NCBI RefSeq assembly: GCF_018342475.1
Contig: NZ_JAEMUD010000004.1
Location: forward strand, 62,001 to 126,000
Direction: 5' to 3'
Length of the DNA: 64,000 bases
Origin: Parachlamydia sp. AcF125
GTDB lineage: Bacteria; Chlamydiota; Chlamydiia; Chlamydiales; Parachlamydiaceae
The number at the start of each line of letters is the position of its first letter. Position 1 is the stretch's first letter. The notes under the pieces were generated by a model. It had not been told where the DNA came from. It saw only the letters and a program-made list of their open reading frames with translations, and did not search any database. Shown here piece after piece: positions 55,407-64,000 of this stretch. A program made the position numbers and the translations under genes.

Positions 55407-56127
55407 ACATCTGATCCTCTCAGGAGGTTCCAAAGGTTTAGGGCTCGCTTTATCCCAATATTTGCTAAATCGAGGCTATAAAGTCAGTGCCTTTAGTCGC
55501 CATTTAACCCCTGAGGTCGAGCATTTACAAAATTTTTACCCCAATCACTACCATTTTGCCACTGTCGATAACACCTCCCCTGAGCAGCTTCAACAATTTT
55601 GTGAACGGGCGATTTCTCGCCAAGGAAGGATTTATGGAGTGATCAATAACGCTGCCGTGGCTATTGACGGCGTCTTTGCCACTCTGCCTGAAATTGAAAT
55701 CGAAAAGATGGTAGCTGTTAACTTAACAGGAGCCTTGCTATTAACACGCTTATGCCTGCGCCACATGCTTGTCTGCCAAGTTCCGGGTAGAATTCTTTCC
55801 ATCAGCTCTGTCGTAGGAACTCGAGGAGCAAAAGGATTGGCGGTTTACTCCTCCACAAAATCGGCCTTAGAAGGGATGGCACGCAGTTTAGCCAGAGAGG
55901 TCGGTTCTAAACAGATCACCGTCAACGTCATTGCCCCTGGATATATGCTCACAGACCTTTCCTCCTCTCTTTCGCCTGAGCAGCAACAAACCATTGTGCG
56001 AAGAACTCCACTGGGAAGGCTAGCTGAGTTTGAAGATATCGCTCCTCTTGTCGAATTTTTGCTATCTGAAAAAGGAAGCTTTATTACCGGCCAAACAATC
56101 GCAGTGGATGGCGGACTTTCAGTTTAA
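55363..56127 (+). CDS. Short-chain dehydrogenase/reductase (FabG-like)
   Basis: This is an NAD(P)-dependent oxidoreductase of the classical SDR family, 254 residues. It has the cofactor loop GGSKGLG (21-27), the NNAA motif, the catalytic Ser in SISSVVG, and YSSTK (Tyr162, Lys166). The C-terminal VDGG ending is typical of FabG. The start appears to be TTG at 55363 with GGAGGG 9 nt upstream, which overlaps the ligase gene by 44 nt. A reduction of a carrier-bound intermediate is inferred from its neighbours. Confidence 0.88.
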   Translation: MPSLVTEKKSEVSSKHLILSGGSKGLGLALSQYLLNRGYKVSAFSRHLTPEVEHLQNFYPNHYHFATVDNTSPEQLQQFCERAISRQGRIYGVINNAAVAIDGVFATLPEIEIEKMVAVNLTGALLLTRLCLRHMLVCQVPGRILSISSVVGTRGAKGLAVYSSTKSALEGMARSLAREVGSKQITVNVIAPGYMLTDLSSSLSPEQQQTIVRRTPLGRLAEFEDIAPLVEFLLSEKGSFITGQTIAVDGGLSV

Positions 56128-56138
56128 AGGAAAATTTT

Positions 56139-56960
56139 ATGACACAGCTGAACAATGAAACAATGCAAAAGGGATTAAAACAGCTTGGCATAAAAGAAGG
56201 CGATGTGGTTCTTGTCCACAGTGATTTGCTACGTTTAGGAATTCCTGAGCAAGCCAGAAACCGTGAATCCATCTTAAATTTTTATCTTCGCGCTTTTCAA
56301 AACGTGCTAGGTGAAAAAGGAACGATCGCTGTTCCCGCCTATTTTTATGAGTATGCCCGCTATGGCATCCCCTTTGATACTGAGCTTTCCCCCGTCTCCA
56401 AATCTTTAGGGGCGTTCAGCGCCCACATTTGCACTTTACCGGGAAAAGTACGCAGCACTAATCCCTTGCAAAGCATTGCGGCCTTAGGGCCTCACGCCGA
56501 GTTCATCGCAGGCAGCAATTCTCTTAGCGGCTATGGCGTCAATTCTCCTTGGCATCGTTTAAGAATGTTGAACGCCAAACTGGTTTTTATAGGGATTGGA
56601 ATGGAAACAATGACCTATGTCCACCATCTTGAACAAGAAGTGGGCGTACCCCACCTCTACTTTAAGGTATATCCTTACCCCATTACGCGAGGAGGTAATC
56701 CAATCCCGGGGAATCCTGTAAGCGCTGTGCGCTATTTGAATTATGGCATTGAGTATGACTTAAAACCTTTTGAAAGCCATCTTTTACGTACAGGGTTAGC
56801 CCGCTCAGTAGCTGTAGGAAAAGGAAATATCTTATCTGTCTCGGCTGAAGATGCCTACCAAGCAGGGATTAAATATTTAGGAAATAACATTTACGCATTT
56901 CTGAAAGCCCCTCCCCAATTTATTGCAGGGCAGATCCCCTGTGATGGGATCCCCAAATAA
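56139..56960 (+). CDS. AAC(3)-family N-acetyltransferase-like protein
   Basis: This 273-residue protein belongs to the aminoglycoside 3-N-acetyltransferase (Antibiotic_NAT) family. It has VVLVHSDLLRLG near the N terminus, the TIAVPAYFYEY segment, and the GYGVNSPWHRL motif with the later MTYVHHLEQEVGVPH His cluster. In biosynthetic settings such proteins acylate amino groups of sugars or peptides and need not give drug resistance. AAAGGA precedes the ATG; gaps to both neighbours are 11 nt. With its carrier, ligase and SDR neighbours, an acyl-transfer step is more likely than resistance (inference). Confidence 0.86.
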   Translation: MTQLNNETMQKGLKQLGIKEGDVVLVHSDLLRLGIPEQARNRESILNFYLRAFQNVLGEKGTIAVPAYFYEYARYGIPFDTELSPVSKSLGAFSAHICTLPGKVRSTNPLQSIAALGPHAEFIAGSNSLSGYGVNSPWHRLRMLNAKLVFIGIGMETMTYVHHLEQEVGVPHLYFKVYPYPITRGGNPIPGNPVSAVRYLNYGIEYDLKPFESHLLRTGLARSVAVGKGNILSVSAEDAYQAGIKYLGNNIYAFLKAPPQFIAGQIPCDGIPK

Positions 56961-56971
56961 CGGAAACAACC

Positions 56972-58255
56972 ATGCCCCACTCACTAGCCTACCAACTGAT
57001 TTGCGAACTTTGGCAAAAAAATCGCAATTTTTGTTCAACCGATTATGACTATTGTCTCGATTATATTCATTCTTTTATCCCTTTAAAAATTTACACTTAC
57101 ACCCCCCATGAAATTTTCAATGGCTGGGTCATTCCCCCCAAATGGGATTTGGTAAAGGGAGAAATTTGGAAAGAGGGACAATGCCTTTTTCAATCGAAAA
57201 CCCCTCTAAATGTCATCGGATTATCCTCTAGCTTTTGTGGAACCATTTCTTTGGAGGAGTTGAAAAAACATTTACATTTTGATGCTAGATTCCCACAAGC
57301 CGTTCCCTACCACTTCAGGCAAAATTATCGCCCCTGGAATAGGGATTGGGGATTTTGTGTCACGCAAGATTTCTATCACTCATTAACCGAAGGGCTGTAT
57401 GAAGTTAAGCTCTTCACCCAAGAGTCAGAAGGGTATTTAAAAGTTGCCGAACATACCCATGTGGGAGAAAATCCTGAAACCTTTGTGTTTGTGGCCCACC
57501 TCGACCATGGAGGCATGGCTAACGACGATCTAGCAGGAGTCGCAGTAGGAGTGGAGCTATTTCATCGCCTTCTTCCTAAAAAAACAAAATTCTCCTATAA
57601 GCTCGTGCTCGTTCAAGAGATTGTGGGATCAGCCTATTATCTAGGAAAAACACCTGAGACGAAAAATCATGTGCTCGAATCCATCTTTTTAGAGATGCTA
57701 GGATCAAACACGCCCCTGGCTCTGCAACACTCCCATGAGGGAAAAAGTCAGTTAGAGAACACTTTAGCAAAGCTCCTTAAAAATAAAGCCGGCTTTCGGG
57801 AAGGTCCTTTTCGCAGTGTGATTTGCAATGATGAGATGATTTGGGAAAGCTATGGAATTCCTATGTCGAGTATTTCTCGCTTTCCTTATCCTGAATACCA
57901 TTCCGATTTAGATAATCTTTCTATCATTAATCAAGAAGCTTTAGATGAATCGGTTTCTGTTCTCCTAGAAACAATCGAAACGCTTGATCGGCAAACTTTT
58001 ATGCGCAAAAAATTTTCTGGCGTTATCGCTACTGCCCATCCCGATTACAATCTTTATGTGGAGCCTGGCCAACGCGCCTTTGGGATAGCTATAGAGGAAG
58101 ATCAGAAAAAACTCCGCCTTTTAATGGATTTGCTTCCCATTATGCCTCAAGAATGCTTTATCGAACAAATTGCCGCAAAAATTCAAGCCCGTGTAGACCT
58201 CGTGTTCCAATATTTACAGCAGTGGGAAGAAAAGGGATTAATTGAGCTTATTTAA
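56972..58255 (+). CDS. DUF4910-type zinc aminopeptidase-like protein
   Basis: The 427-residue product resembles the DUF4910 proteins, which have an M28-like aminopeptidase domain and a C-terminal winged helix. Candidate metal ligands are seen in AHLDHGGMANDDLAG (near residue 177-190), VQEIVGS and EYHSDLDNL. The C-terminal 70 residues (MPQECFIEQIAAKIQ..) look like the winged helix. Family members often sit in polysaccharide or natural-product clusters next to AAC(3)-like genes. It is the last gene of the five-gene unit. Whether it cleaves peptides or acts on a conjugate is unknown. Confidence 0.82.
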   Translation: MPHSLAYQLICELWQKNRNFCSTDYDYCLDYIHSFIPLKIYTYTPHEIFNGWVIPPKWDLVKGEIWKEGQCLFQSKTPLNVIGLSSSFCGTISLEELKKHLHFDARFPQAVPYHFRQNYRPWNRDWGFCVTQDFYHSLTEGLYEVKLFTQESEGYLKVAEHTHVGENPETFVFVAHLDHGGMANDDLAGVAVGVELFHRLLPKKTKFSYKLVLVQEIVGSAYYLGKTPETKNHVLESIFLEMLGSNTPLALQHSHEGKSQLENTLAKLLKNKAGFREGPFRSVICNDEMIWESYGIPMSSISRFPYPEYHSDLDNLSIINQEALDESVSVLLETIETLDRQTFMRKKFSGVIATAHPDYNLYVEPGQRAFGIAIEEDQKKLRLLMDLLPIMPQECFIEQIAAKIQARVDLVFQYLQQWEEKGLIELI

Positions 58256-59339
58256 AAGAAGCTCGGTCACCTGCCTGCGAACAGAACCCGCCGGCCCCAA
58301 TTAAGGCAGCAGGCAATTATGATTGAAAGCCGTCAATGCTTTTTGAAATAGCTATCAGATAGAACACCATCAATACAGAAATCAGTAGGATTTCTCGGCA
58401 GCTGGATGGCAGCTTTAGACTAGCCTACGGCTGCTTAAAGCCCCTAAATCTAAACTGCTTTTTTCAAATAAAGAAAATCATGCGTTTTTGAATAATTTTT
58501 ATACAATTAGACATATGAGGGCGCGCATAGGCTTCTATCCTTTCGGTATTTAGGCGGGCTTTCCTCCAAGAAGAAATAGCTAAATTTTCTAGTTCTTTAT
58601 AACCTTCATGCTCTTTTTTCCTTTTTAGGTTAAATAGCTTTAGCGACCATGCAGGCTTTGTCGATTTGTTTGGAAGCTTTAGGCCGCCTTCCTTCTGCCT
58701 ATGCCTTACTAAAGGTTTTTTGTTGGCCTAATCTGATTTCATCTTCAAGCTACATCTCGATTTCTTGAGAGAAGGATGTAGCTAAATGGGATATGATTTC
58801 GGGATTTTTTAAAGGTTGCTTGCCTATAGTGACAGGCTTTATAGTACTGAGGGCAAGAGGCTAAGGGCTTATTCCCTAAGCAACGTAAAAACTCTCAAGC
58901 CTCCGCTCATATCAACTTTTCCCGATTCTTTTTTCAAAACAGATTGAAGGCCGTACAAACGAAAGGCGCCTTAGTTGCTCTTCTCTTCGAGGCCCTTTTT
59001 CTAACCCTTTTATAAAAGCTATTTCTTCCTCAGAAGTGGGAGCCTTTTTCTTCCTATGATTTTAAGTCTTCCACCTAATGTTGATTATAAGGACGCTCCC
59101 TCTTCTGAATGGTGCTTTTGCAATATCTCAGTACCTTTCCAATCCGATCTTTAATTATCCTCCTTAGTTGGGTTTACCAAAACATGTCCTTATCGCTTAC
59201 TTCCTAAAACAGCTTTTGCAGAGCGTATTATAAGTAGGAAGCATCCGCGAGCAGTTAATCGCCTCTAAAGTACTAAGAAATTATGACACCAGCCTATTTT
59301 GGCATCAAACTTAAACCAAAGTTCCCTGTTAGCTTCTGG
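58256..59339. other. 1.1-kb region of decayed sequence
   Basis: No intact gene is visible on either strand. The minus strand shows short protein-like pieces in changing frames, for instance SEEEIAFIKGLEKGPRREEQ near 59000 and AEGRRPKASKQIDKAC near 58670. Stops interrupt every frame, which suggests an old inactivated gene or mobile element. I saw no tRNA, no terminal repeats and no clear terminator. Confidence 0.4.
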
Positions 59340-62300
59340 CTAGCTAAGCTTGTCTACTTTTTCACGCCACTCTCTAAGCCTGCTAGGTAGCTTTTTTCTT
59401 ATTTCATCGTAGCTAAGCTCTAGGTTGCACCCAGATGAATAAGCTGCTCTTTTGTCAGAAATTTGAATTTGTTGGTTTTGAACATACATGCTATCAGCAG
59501 TAAAGAAACAAAGCTCGGCAACTAGAACAAATGCCTTGCTATCAATTTTTAGAAAAGCATTTCTATCAGCCTTTTTTAAAGCTTGGGCCACAAATTTTTT
59601 GGTCCAAACATCCCCTTCCTCAACAATTTGGATAAGAGCGGTTAACAATTCTTTAGCGAGCTCTCCTCCTTGTTTTGCTACAGCTCCTAGCGCAGAAGCA
59701 GCAGAATTTTTAGCCCTATTATCACCCTTTTTGAGGGCTTGAATGAAAGCAAAGAGTTCTTCTTTAGAAAGCTTCATTCCGTGTATTATCACAGTTCCCA
59801 CTTTGGAAGCAGCAGGATCTCTAGTCCAACTCTCATCTTTTTCAAGGGCTTGAATAATAGAAGCTAGCAATTCTTTAGGAAGTTTCTTTCCTTGCTTTAC
59901 CACAGCTGCTAAAGCCGAAACAGCGGAACCTTGAGCCCCATCCTTACCTTCTCTAGCCAAGCGGATAAGAGCAGATAGTGCTTCTTGAGGAAGTTCTATT
60001 CCTTGCTTTGCCACTGTTCCTAGAGCAGAAGCAGCAAATTCTTGAGCCCAAGCCAAACCTTCCCGCTCTTTAAGAACATGAATAAGAACGTTTAGCGCTT
60101 TTTCAGGAAGAACTCCGCCTTGTTGTACCCCAGCCTCTAGGGCAAAAGCAGCCCCACCTTTAGCCCAATTTTCACCTTCTTTAAGGACATGAATAAGAGC
60201 ATCTAGCGCTTTTTCAGAAAGCATCCCGCCTTCTTTTACGATAGCTCCTAAAGCAAAAGCAATAGAATCGGTGGTCGTCGTACCACTTTCTTTAAGAATA
60301 TTAATGAGAGCATCTAAAGCCTCTTCAGGAAGCTTTCTTCTTTGTTTTGCTACTAATCCTAAAGCATGAGCAGCATAATCTTTACCCCTACCATTACCTT
60401 TTTTGAGAATATCAATGAGAGCAATTAAAGCCTCTTCAGGAAGCTCTTTTCCTTTTTTTATCATATTTCCCAAAGACGAAGCAGCAAAGGGTTTAGCCCA
60501 ATCCTCTCCTTTTTTAAGAACATCGATGAGAACAACTAGTACTTCTTCAGGAAGCTCCTCCCCTTGTTGTACCGCTGCCCCTAGAGCCGAAGCAGCACAA
60601 CCTTTAGCCCAATCCTTGCCTTCTTTGAGAACATGGATGAGAATAGCTAAAGCTTGTTGAGAAAGCTCTTCTTCGCGTTTTGCCATCGTCCCTAGCATAG
60701 AAGCAATAAAAGGTTTAGCCCAATCCTTACCTTCTTTAAGGACATGGATGAAAGCAACTAACAATTCTGGAAGAAGCGTTTCTCCTTGTTTTGCTACCAC
60801 TTCTAGGGCCGAAGCGACCGAAACTCTATCACTCTCTTTACCTTCTTTAAGAACGTCAATGAGAGCAGCTAGCGCTTGTTGTGAAAGCATCCCTCTTTGT
60901 TTTGCTACAACTCCTAACGCCAAAGCAACCGAAGCTTTATCACAACCTTCACCTTTTTTGAGAGCAGCGATGAGAGCAGCTAGCACCTCTTGTGAAAGTA
61001 TCCCTCCTTGTTGTACCACTGCTCCTAGAGACGAAGCAATAAAAGGTTTAGCCCTAATATCGCCTTCTTTAAGAACATCAATAAGGACGGTTAGCGCTTT
61101 TTGAGAAAACGTCCCTCCTTCTTTTCCTATTGCTTCTAGAGCCAAAACAGCCGACACTTTATCCCACTCTTCCCCTTCTTTAAGAACCTTAACGAGAGCA
61201 GCTAGCGCTTCTTGTGAAAGCATCCCTCCTTGTTTTACCAAAGCTCCCAGGGCAAAAGTAGCACAACGCTTAGGCCACTTCTCTCCTTCTTTGAGAACAT
61301 CGATGAGAGCGGTTAGCGCTTCTTGAGGGATCGTCCCCCCTTCTTTTGCCGCAGCGTCTAGGACAGAAGCGGCGTAACCTTTAGCCCAAACATTACCTTC
61401 TTCTAGAACATGAATAAGAGCAGCTATCGCTTTTTTAGGAAGCTCTCCTTGTTCTGCCGCTGCCGTTAGAGCAGAGGCACTCCAATCTTTATCTTTATTC
61501 TCCCCTTCTCTAAAAGTATGGATGAGAGAGACTAGTACTTCTTGAGAAAGCCCGCCCTTTTGCTCCGCTGCTTTTCTTAAAACATTCCTAGCAAGATTTT
61601 CAGCAACACGGCTGTTGTTAGGACCCCTAAGCACCTGTATCACCCATTCTATTATGTTTGGAGTTAGCTTGTGACCTCTACTTACAAGTCTTTCAAGGTT
61701 TCCTAGCATATTTTCAGTTATCTCGGGCTCGGCGAGCAATTCTTCAACAGAATGCACTACTGCGGAATAGCTAAGAAAATCTTTATTACTCAATAATTGG
61801 TCAAATTCTAAACCCAGCCTACAGAGATATTTAATATAATCTTTTAAAAGCTTCACAAAGCCTTTATACTGGCTCACTACACTAGGATTTTGGCATTCTT
61901 CAAAGCACTGTGCAATTAAAGTGAGCTCGTTTCTGACAGCTAAATCATAAGGCCCTGCAAACAAGTCATCAAAGAACTGCTGCAAGGGGTTGGAGTCTAA
62001 ATAAAGCCGATTATTGGAAACAGCAAGGGAAAGGTAGCCGGCGATCATGCGCAAAACTAAGTTATAGCGGGGCTCAAACTTGTACTTTCGCACAAATTGT
62101 TGGCAGGCTTGCCTCTCTTTTTTATTAAGAGTAAGATATTGATTAGCCACTTTTGAAGCAGTTAGAAATTCTTGAAAAGTTAAATGAATAAAATACCCTC
62201 TTTCTTCGGGAATGCGCATAAGCCCGCAATCTGCGAGCTCATTGGATGAGAGCTTGTTACCTCTAAAGCTTTCGATTTCTTGCTTGCTTAGATAAAGGGT

Positions 62301-63605
62301 ATCATTTTTCATAGCAAAATCGGCCATTTCTTCAAAAGCAGTGGCGAATTCAGCCACTTTTGGATTTAGGCGTAGGTTTTTCTCTGCCAGAATTTGCTCC
62401 TTGTTTTGTTCAGGGCTGCCTTGGTCGATTCTTCTCAATATAAACCATTTATACATCCAGCTAATCATCCGTTCATAAATAGCAGTCATTGTAATGGATT
62501 GCTTGGCATCAAACAATTCTGGGTCTTCGTTAAAGAGGCAACACAACAGAGTTAAGTGAAGGGGAATTTGCGCAAGATTTGCAACGTAGGGAGAGTTTTT
62601 TAATAGTTGGCAAAACTTTTCTTTTTTCTCTTCGGCTTTAACTTGTGTAAAGAATCTATCGATATAGCGGCCGATCCCTTTTTTATCAAAGCCTAGAAGT
62701 TCTATCTCGCAAGAGCGGTCAAAAAAGCAGCTTCCAGGTCTTGAGGTAATTAGAATATGGGGAAATAATTCTTTTAGCTCCTTAAAGACTTTAGCGAGGC
62801 TGGAGTTTCCTTGGGCCTCTGAGGAGAGTTCATCATAACCATCCAAAATAAATAGAGTTTTTTTTCGAAAAGCAGCATTATTTATGCAAGCCTCAATCAC
62901 CCTAGGATCAATTTTTCCAGCATATTCCCTAGCTATCAGGCCAGCTGGAGTATAATCCTTATCAGGAGGATATTTCCCTAAAGTGAGGTTTCTCAAAGGA
63001 ATCCAAAAAAGACAAGAAAAAAGGCCTTGCCAAAGCTCCCCTTTTGCCCAGCTATAAGCTATGTAGTGGCATAAGGTACTTTTGCCGCTTCCTGCTGCGC
63101 CTTGGAGGTAAATCCTTTTACGATCTTTTTCTTCAAAGTTTTTGTGTTCGAAGAGCTTTTCAAGCTCAATATTCTGTTTAGGCTCATAGATGGTTTCATA
63201 CGTTGGGATGCGATCATCTTGAATGCGATCAGAATGTTTATCAAGCGCTTGGTCGCGTATTTTTCTTTCTTGATTTTCAATGATCGCTAAACGCACATAA
63301 ATCTCTTCTAAAGGAACTTTAAGTTCCCACTCTTGCTCTGCTTTAATTTTGAAAATAGAAAGGGTTTCCTGAGAAAGGTAATAGTTTTGAAGAGACCTAA
63401 CTAGAAATTGCGGGCTTAGTTTTGCCTGTAACCGTTTTCTAAGCTCTGTCCCTGGCAATCTAGGAACAGGAGCTCCCTGTGGATAAACAACGGTGATAGC
63501 TTGCACATTCAGCTGAGGATTTTGCCCACTTAGCTGGGGATTTTTAACGATAACCTGGGGACTGACAAGCCCATGCTTAGTGAGCAAGTTTGGAGAAAGA
63601 GCCAT
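59340..63605 (-). CDS. NACHT-HEAT repeat protein (5' part frameshifted)
   Basis: This paralogue of the 3564-9236 protein lacks the ankyrin repeats. The 1421 residues from ATG 63605 hold the shared linker (YYLSQETLSIF, LEEIYVRL), a NACHT NTPase with Walker A GAAGSGKST (about 167-175) and Walker B LFILDGYDEL (about 248-257), a helical region, 18 HEAT-like repeats of about 37 residues and the shared C-terminal cap (QISDKRAAYS, LELSYDEIRKKLPS). The frame stays open upstream of this ATG to 63693, and homology to the paralogue continues there (CEHSFEEPFMAL against CEHRFTVSFMAL). The true gene therefore starts further upstream, beyond a break at an A9 run. No ribosome-binding site precedes ATG 63605. 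Confidence 0.85.
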   Translation of the reverse strand: MALSPNLLTKHGLVSPQVIVKNPQLSGQNPQLNVQAITVVYPQGAPVPRLPGTELRKRLQAKLSPQFLVRSLQNYYLSQETLSIFKIKAEQEWELKVPLEEIYVRLAIIENQERKIRDQALDKHSDRIQDDRIPTYETIYEPKQNIELEKLFEHKNFEEKDRKRIYLQGAAGSGKSTLCHYIAYSWAKGELWQGLFSCLFWIPLRNLTLGKYPPDKDYTPAGLIAREYAGKIDPRVIEACINNAAFRKKTLFILDGYDELSSEAQGNSSLAKVFKELKELFPHILITSRPGSCFFDRSCEIELLGFDKKGIGRYIDRFFTQVKAEEKKEKFCQLLKNSPYVANLAQIPLHLTLLCCLFNEDPELFDAKQSITMTAIYERMISWMYKWFILRRIDQGSPEQNKEQILAEKNLRLNPKVAEFATAFEEMADFAMKNDTLYLSKQEIESFRGNKLSSNELADCGLMRIPEERGYFIHLTFQEFLTASKVANQYLTLNKKERQACQQFVRKYKFEPRYNLVLRMIAGYLSLAVSNNRLYLDSNPLQQFFDDLFAGPYDLAVRNELTLIAQCFEECQNPSVVSQYKGFVKLLKDYIKYLCRLGLEFDQLLSNKDFLSYSAVVHSVEELLAEPEITENMLGNLERLVSRGHKLTPNIIEWVIQVLRGPNNSRVAENLARNVLRKAAEQKGGLSQEVLVSLIHTFREGENKDKDWSASALTAAAEQGELPKKAIAALIHVLEEGNVWAKGYAASVLDAAAKEGGTIPQEALTALIDVLKEGEKWPKRCATFALGALVKQGGMLSQEALAALVKVLKEGEEWDKVSAVLALEAIGKEGGTFSQKALTVLIDVLKEGDIRAKPFIASSLGAVVQQGGILSQEVLAALIAALKKGEGCDKASVALALGVVAKQRGMLSQQALAALIDVLKEGKESDRVSVASALEVVAKQGETLLPELLVAFIHVLKEGKDWAKPFIASMLGTMAKREEELSQQALAILIHVLKEGKDWAKGCAASALGAAVQQGEELPEEVLVVLIDVLKKGEDWAKPFAASSLGNMIKKGKELPEEALIALIDILKKGNGRGKDYAAHALGLVAKQRRKLPEEALDALINILKESGTTTTDSIAFALGAIVKEGGMLSEKALDALIHVLKEGENWAKGGAAFALEAGVQQGGVLPEKALNVLIHVLKEREGLAWAQEFAASALGTVAKQGIELPQEALSALIRLAREGKDGAQGSAVSALAAVVKQGKKLPKELLASIIQALEKDESWTRDPAASKVGTVIIHGMKLSKEELFAFIQALKKGDNRAKNSAASALGAVAKQGGELAKELLTALIQIVEEGDVWTKKFVAQALKKADRNAFLKIDSKAFVLVAELCFFTADSMYVQNQQIQISDKRAAYSSGCNLELSYDEIRKKLPSRLREWREKVDKLS
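59545..61550 (-). repeat. 18 tandem repeats of about 111 bp encoding HEAT-like units
   Basis: Each unit encodes about 37 residues of the form LSQEALAALIDVLKEGE plus a second helix with an AASALGAVAKQGG-type end. One unit is two residues longer. The units are more divergent from each other than those at 3825-5846, although the number (18) is the same. Confidence 0.85.
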
Positions 63606-63673
63606 AAAAGGCTCTTCAAAGCTATGTTCACAGCGATTAAACCTATCAGGGGAACGTTGGCCAGATAGATTAC

Positions 63674-64000
63674 TTATTTCGCCGTTTTTTTTTCAGACGG
63701 CGATGGTAAAAATGGTAGGGCTATTTCTCCAGTATAACCTGCGGCAATTAGGGCATAAGAATTACCTTTCATTTCCGCATTTTTTGATACTACTCTTTTC
63801 ACACCTAACACCACTCTTGTTGAATCTTCATCTTGCTTACTGTCTATATCTACAGTTTCTTCTTCTTGATCTGTAATAACCTCTTCGCTAGTAGATTTTG
63901 GAACCTTGGGGGTTTGTAAAGACTTTGAATTAGAAAGGGGGATGGAAGATTCTGCTTCTTTTTTTTCTTCAACTTTATTTAGCAAAGGAATGCTTGGATT
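63674..64000 (-). CDS. N-terminal part of the NACHT-HEAT gene, incomplete at window edge
   Basis: A minus-strand frame is open from the right edge of the window to a TAA at 63674-63676. The visible part is Ser/Glu/Asp-rich and probably disordered (it includes DQEEETVDIDSKQDED) and ends PFLPSPSEKKTAK. The nearest possible start inside the window is a TTG at 63985, but the frame stays open to base 64000, so the real start probably lies outside. A one-base shift at the A9 run joins it in frame to the NACHT-HEAT protein, and homology of the joined segment to the paralogue supports that. Confidence 0.55.
   Translation of the reverse strand, partial: NPSIPLLNKVEEKKEAESSIPLSNSKSLQTPKVPKSTSEEVITDQEEETVDIDSKQDEDSTRVVLGVKRVVSKNAEMKGNSYALIAAGYTGEIALPFLPSPSEKKTAK
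63685..63693 (-). other. A9 homopolymer at the frame break of the NACHT-HEAT gene
   Basis: Nine consecutive A on the coding (minus) strand lie exactly where the upstream frame and the NACHT frame overlap. A -1 shift here, or a tenth A, fuses the two frames. The NACHT frame meets a TGA immediately before the run, so the overlap window is short and centred on it. Confidence 0.7.

Noticed and set aside
56139-56960. Antibiotic resistance gene (aminoglycoside acetyltransferase)
   Set aside because: The fold family fits, but the gene is embedded between an SDR and a peptidase-like gene of one unit, so a biosynthetic acyl transfer is the simpler reading; resistance is not shown.
60403-61104. Plus-strand frames of 85 and 118 codons opposite the second HEAT array
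   Set aside because: Antisense artefacts of the in-frame repeat, as in the first array.
1-64000. tRNA and rRNA genes
   Set aside because: The gene-free stretches were scanned by eye for T-arm motifs and cloverleaf pairing and none was convincing; a tRNA finder would be decisive.

Overview
The window is a 64 kb stretch of about 40 % GC DNA from an amoeba-associated member of the Chlamydiae, most likely Parachlamydiaceae (Neochlamydia- or Protochlamydia-like). The clearest signs are the chlamydial gene order ychF / sctU-sctV-copN-scc1 (type III secretion), sigma70/sigma66-like promoters, and large eukaryote-like repeat proteins (NACHT, ankyrin, HEAT, BTB-like, leucine-rich repeats). These resemble the effector repertoires known from environmental chlamydiae. 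The genus is an inference; no rRNA gene is present.

Layout. 1-3.4 kb: an mlaE-mlaF-mlaD lipid transport operon followed by yqgE. 3.6-9.2 kb: a 1890-residue ankyrin-NACHT-HEAT protein with its own promoter. 9.2-10.1 kb: a decayed IS3-type transposase. 10.1-23.2 kb: a CrtI-like FAD oxidoreductase, an unrecognised 2463-residue helical protein and a 1205-residue coiled-coil protein, all on the minus strand. 23.4-28.0 kb: housekeeping genes (rplM-rpsI with promoter and terminator, miaB, and an adenosylcobalamin-dependent ribonucleotide reductase preceded by a 21-codon leader ORF). 28.0-30.6 kb: poorly recognised genes. 30.8-38.3 kb: parB followed by a compact bat (aerotolerance-type) operon. 38.5-45.7 kb: accessory genes, namely a TPR-like membrane protein, a BTB-like/LRR candidate effector, an alpha/beta hydrolase with Ser-Asp repeats, and an MsbA-type exporter. 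46.1-53.7 kb: a THUMP-type RNA methyltransferase, ychF, and the T3SS genes sctU, sctV, copN and scc1. 53.9-58.3 kb: a five-gene unit (carrier protein, adenylating ligase, SDR, AAC(3)-fold acyltransferase, zinc aminopeptidase-like protein) with its own near-consensus promoter. 59.3-64.0 kb: a second NACHT-HEAT gene running off the window edge.

Two things stand out. The first is the pair of NACHT-HEAT paralogues. Both carry 18 repeats of about 37 residues and the same C-terminal cap. They differ in an ankyrin cassette and in how similar their repeats are to each other. The second copy is split from its upstream coding frame exactly at a run of nine A residues, which suggests phase variation, slippage or an assembly error. 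The other is the ACP-ligase-SDR-AAC(3)-peptidase unit next to the secretion genes. It looks like a small pathway that makes and transfers an acyl or aminoacyl group and that I cannot match to a described chlamydial system.

Start codons were chosen from ribosome-binding sites and family lengths, so several genes are given shorter than their longest open frame. Promoters and hairpins were read by eye.
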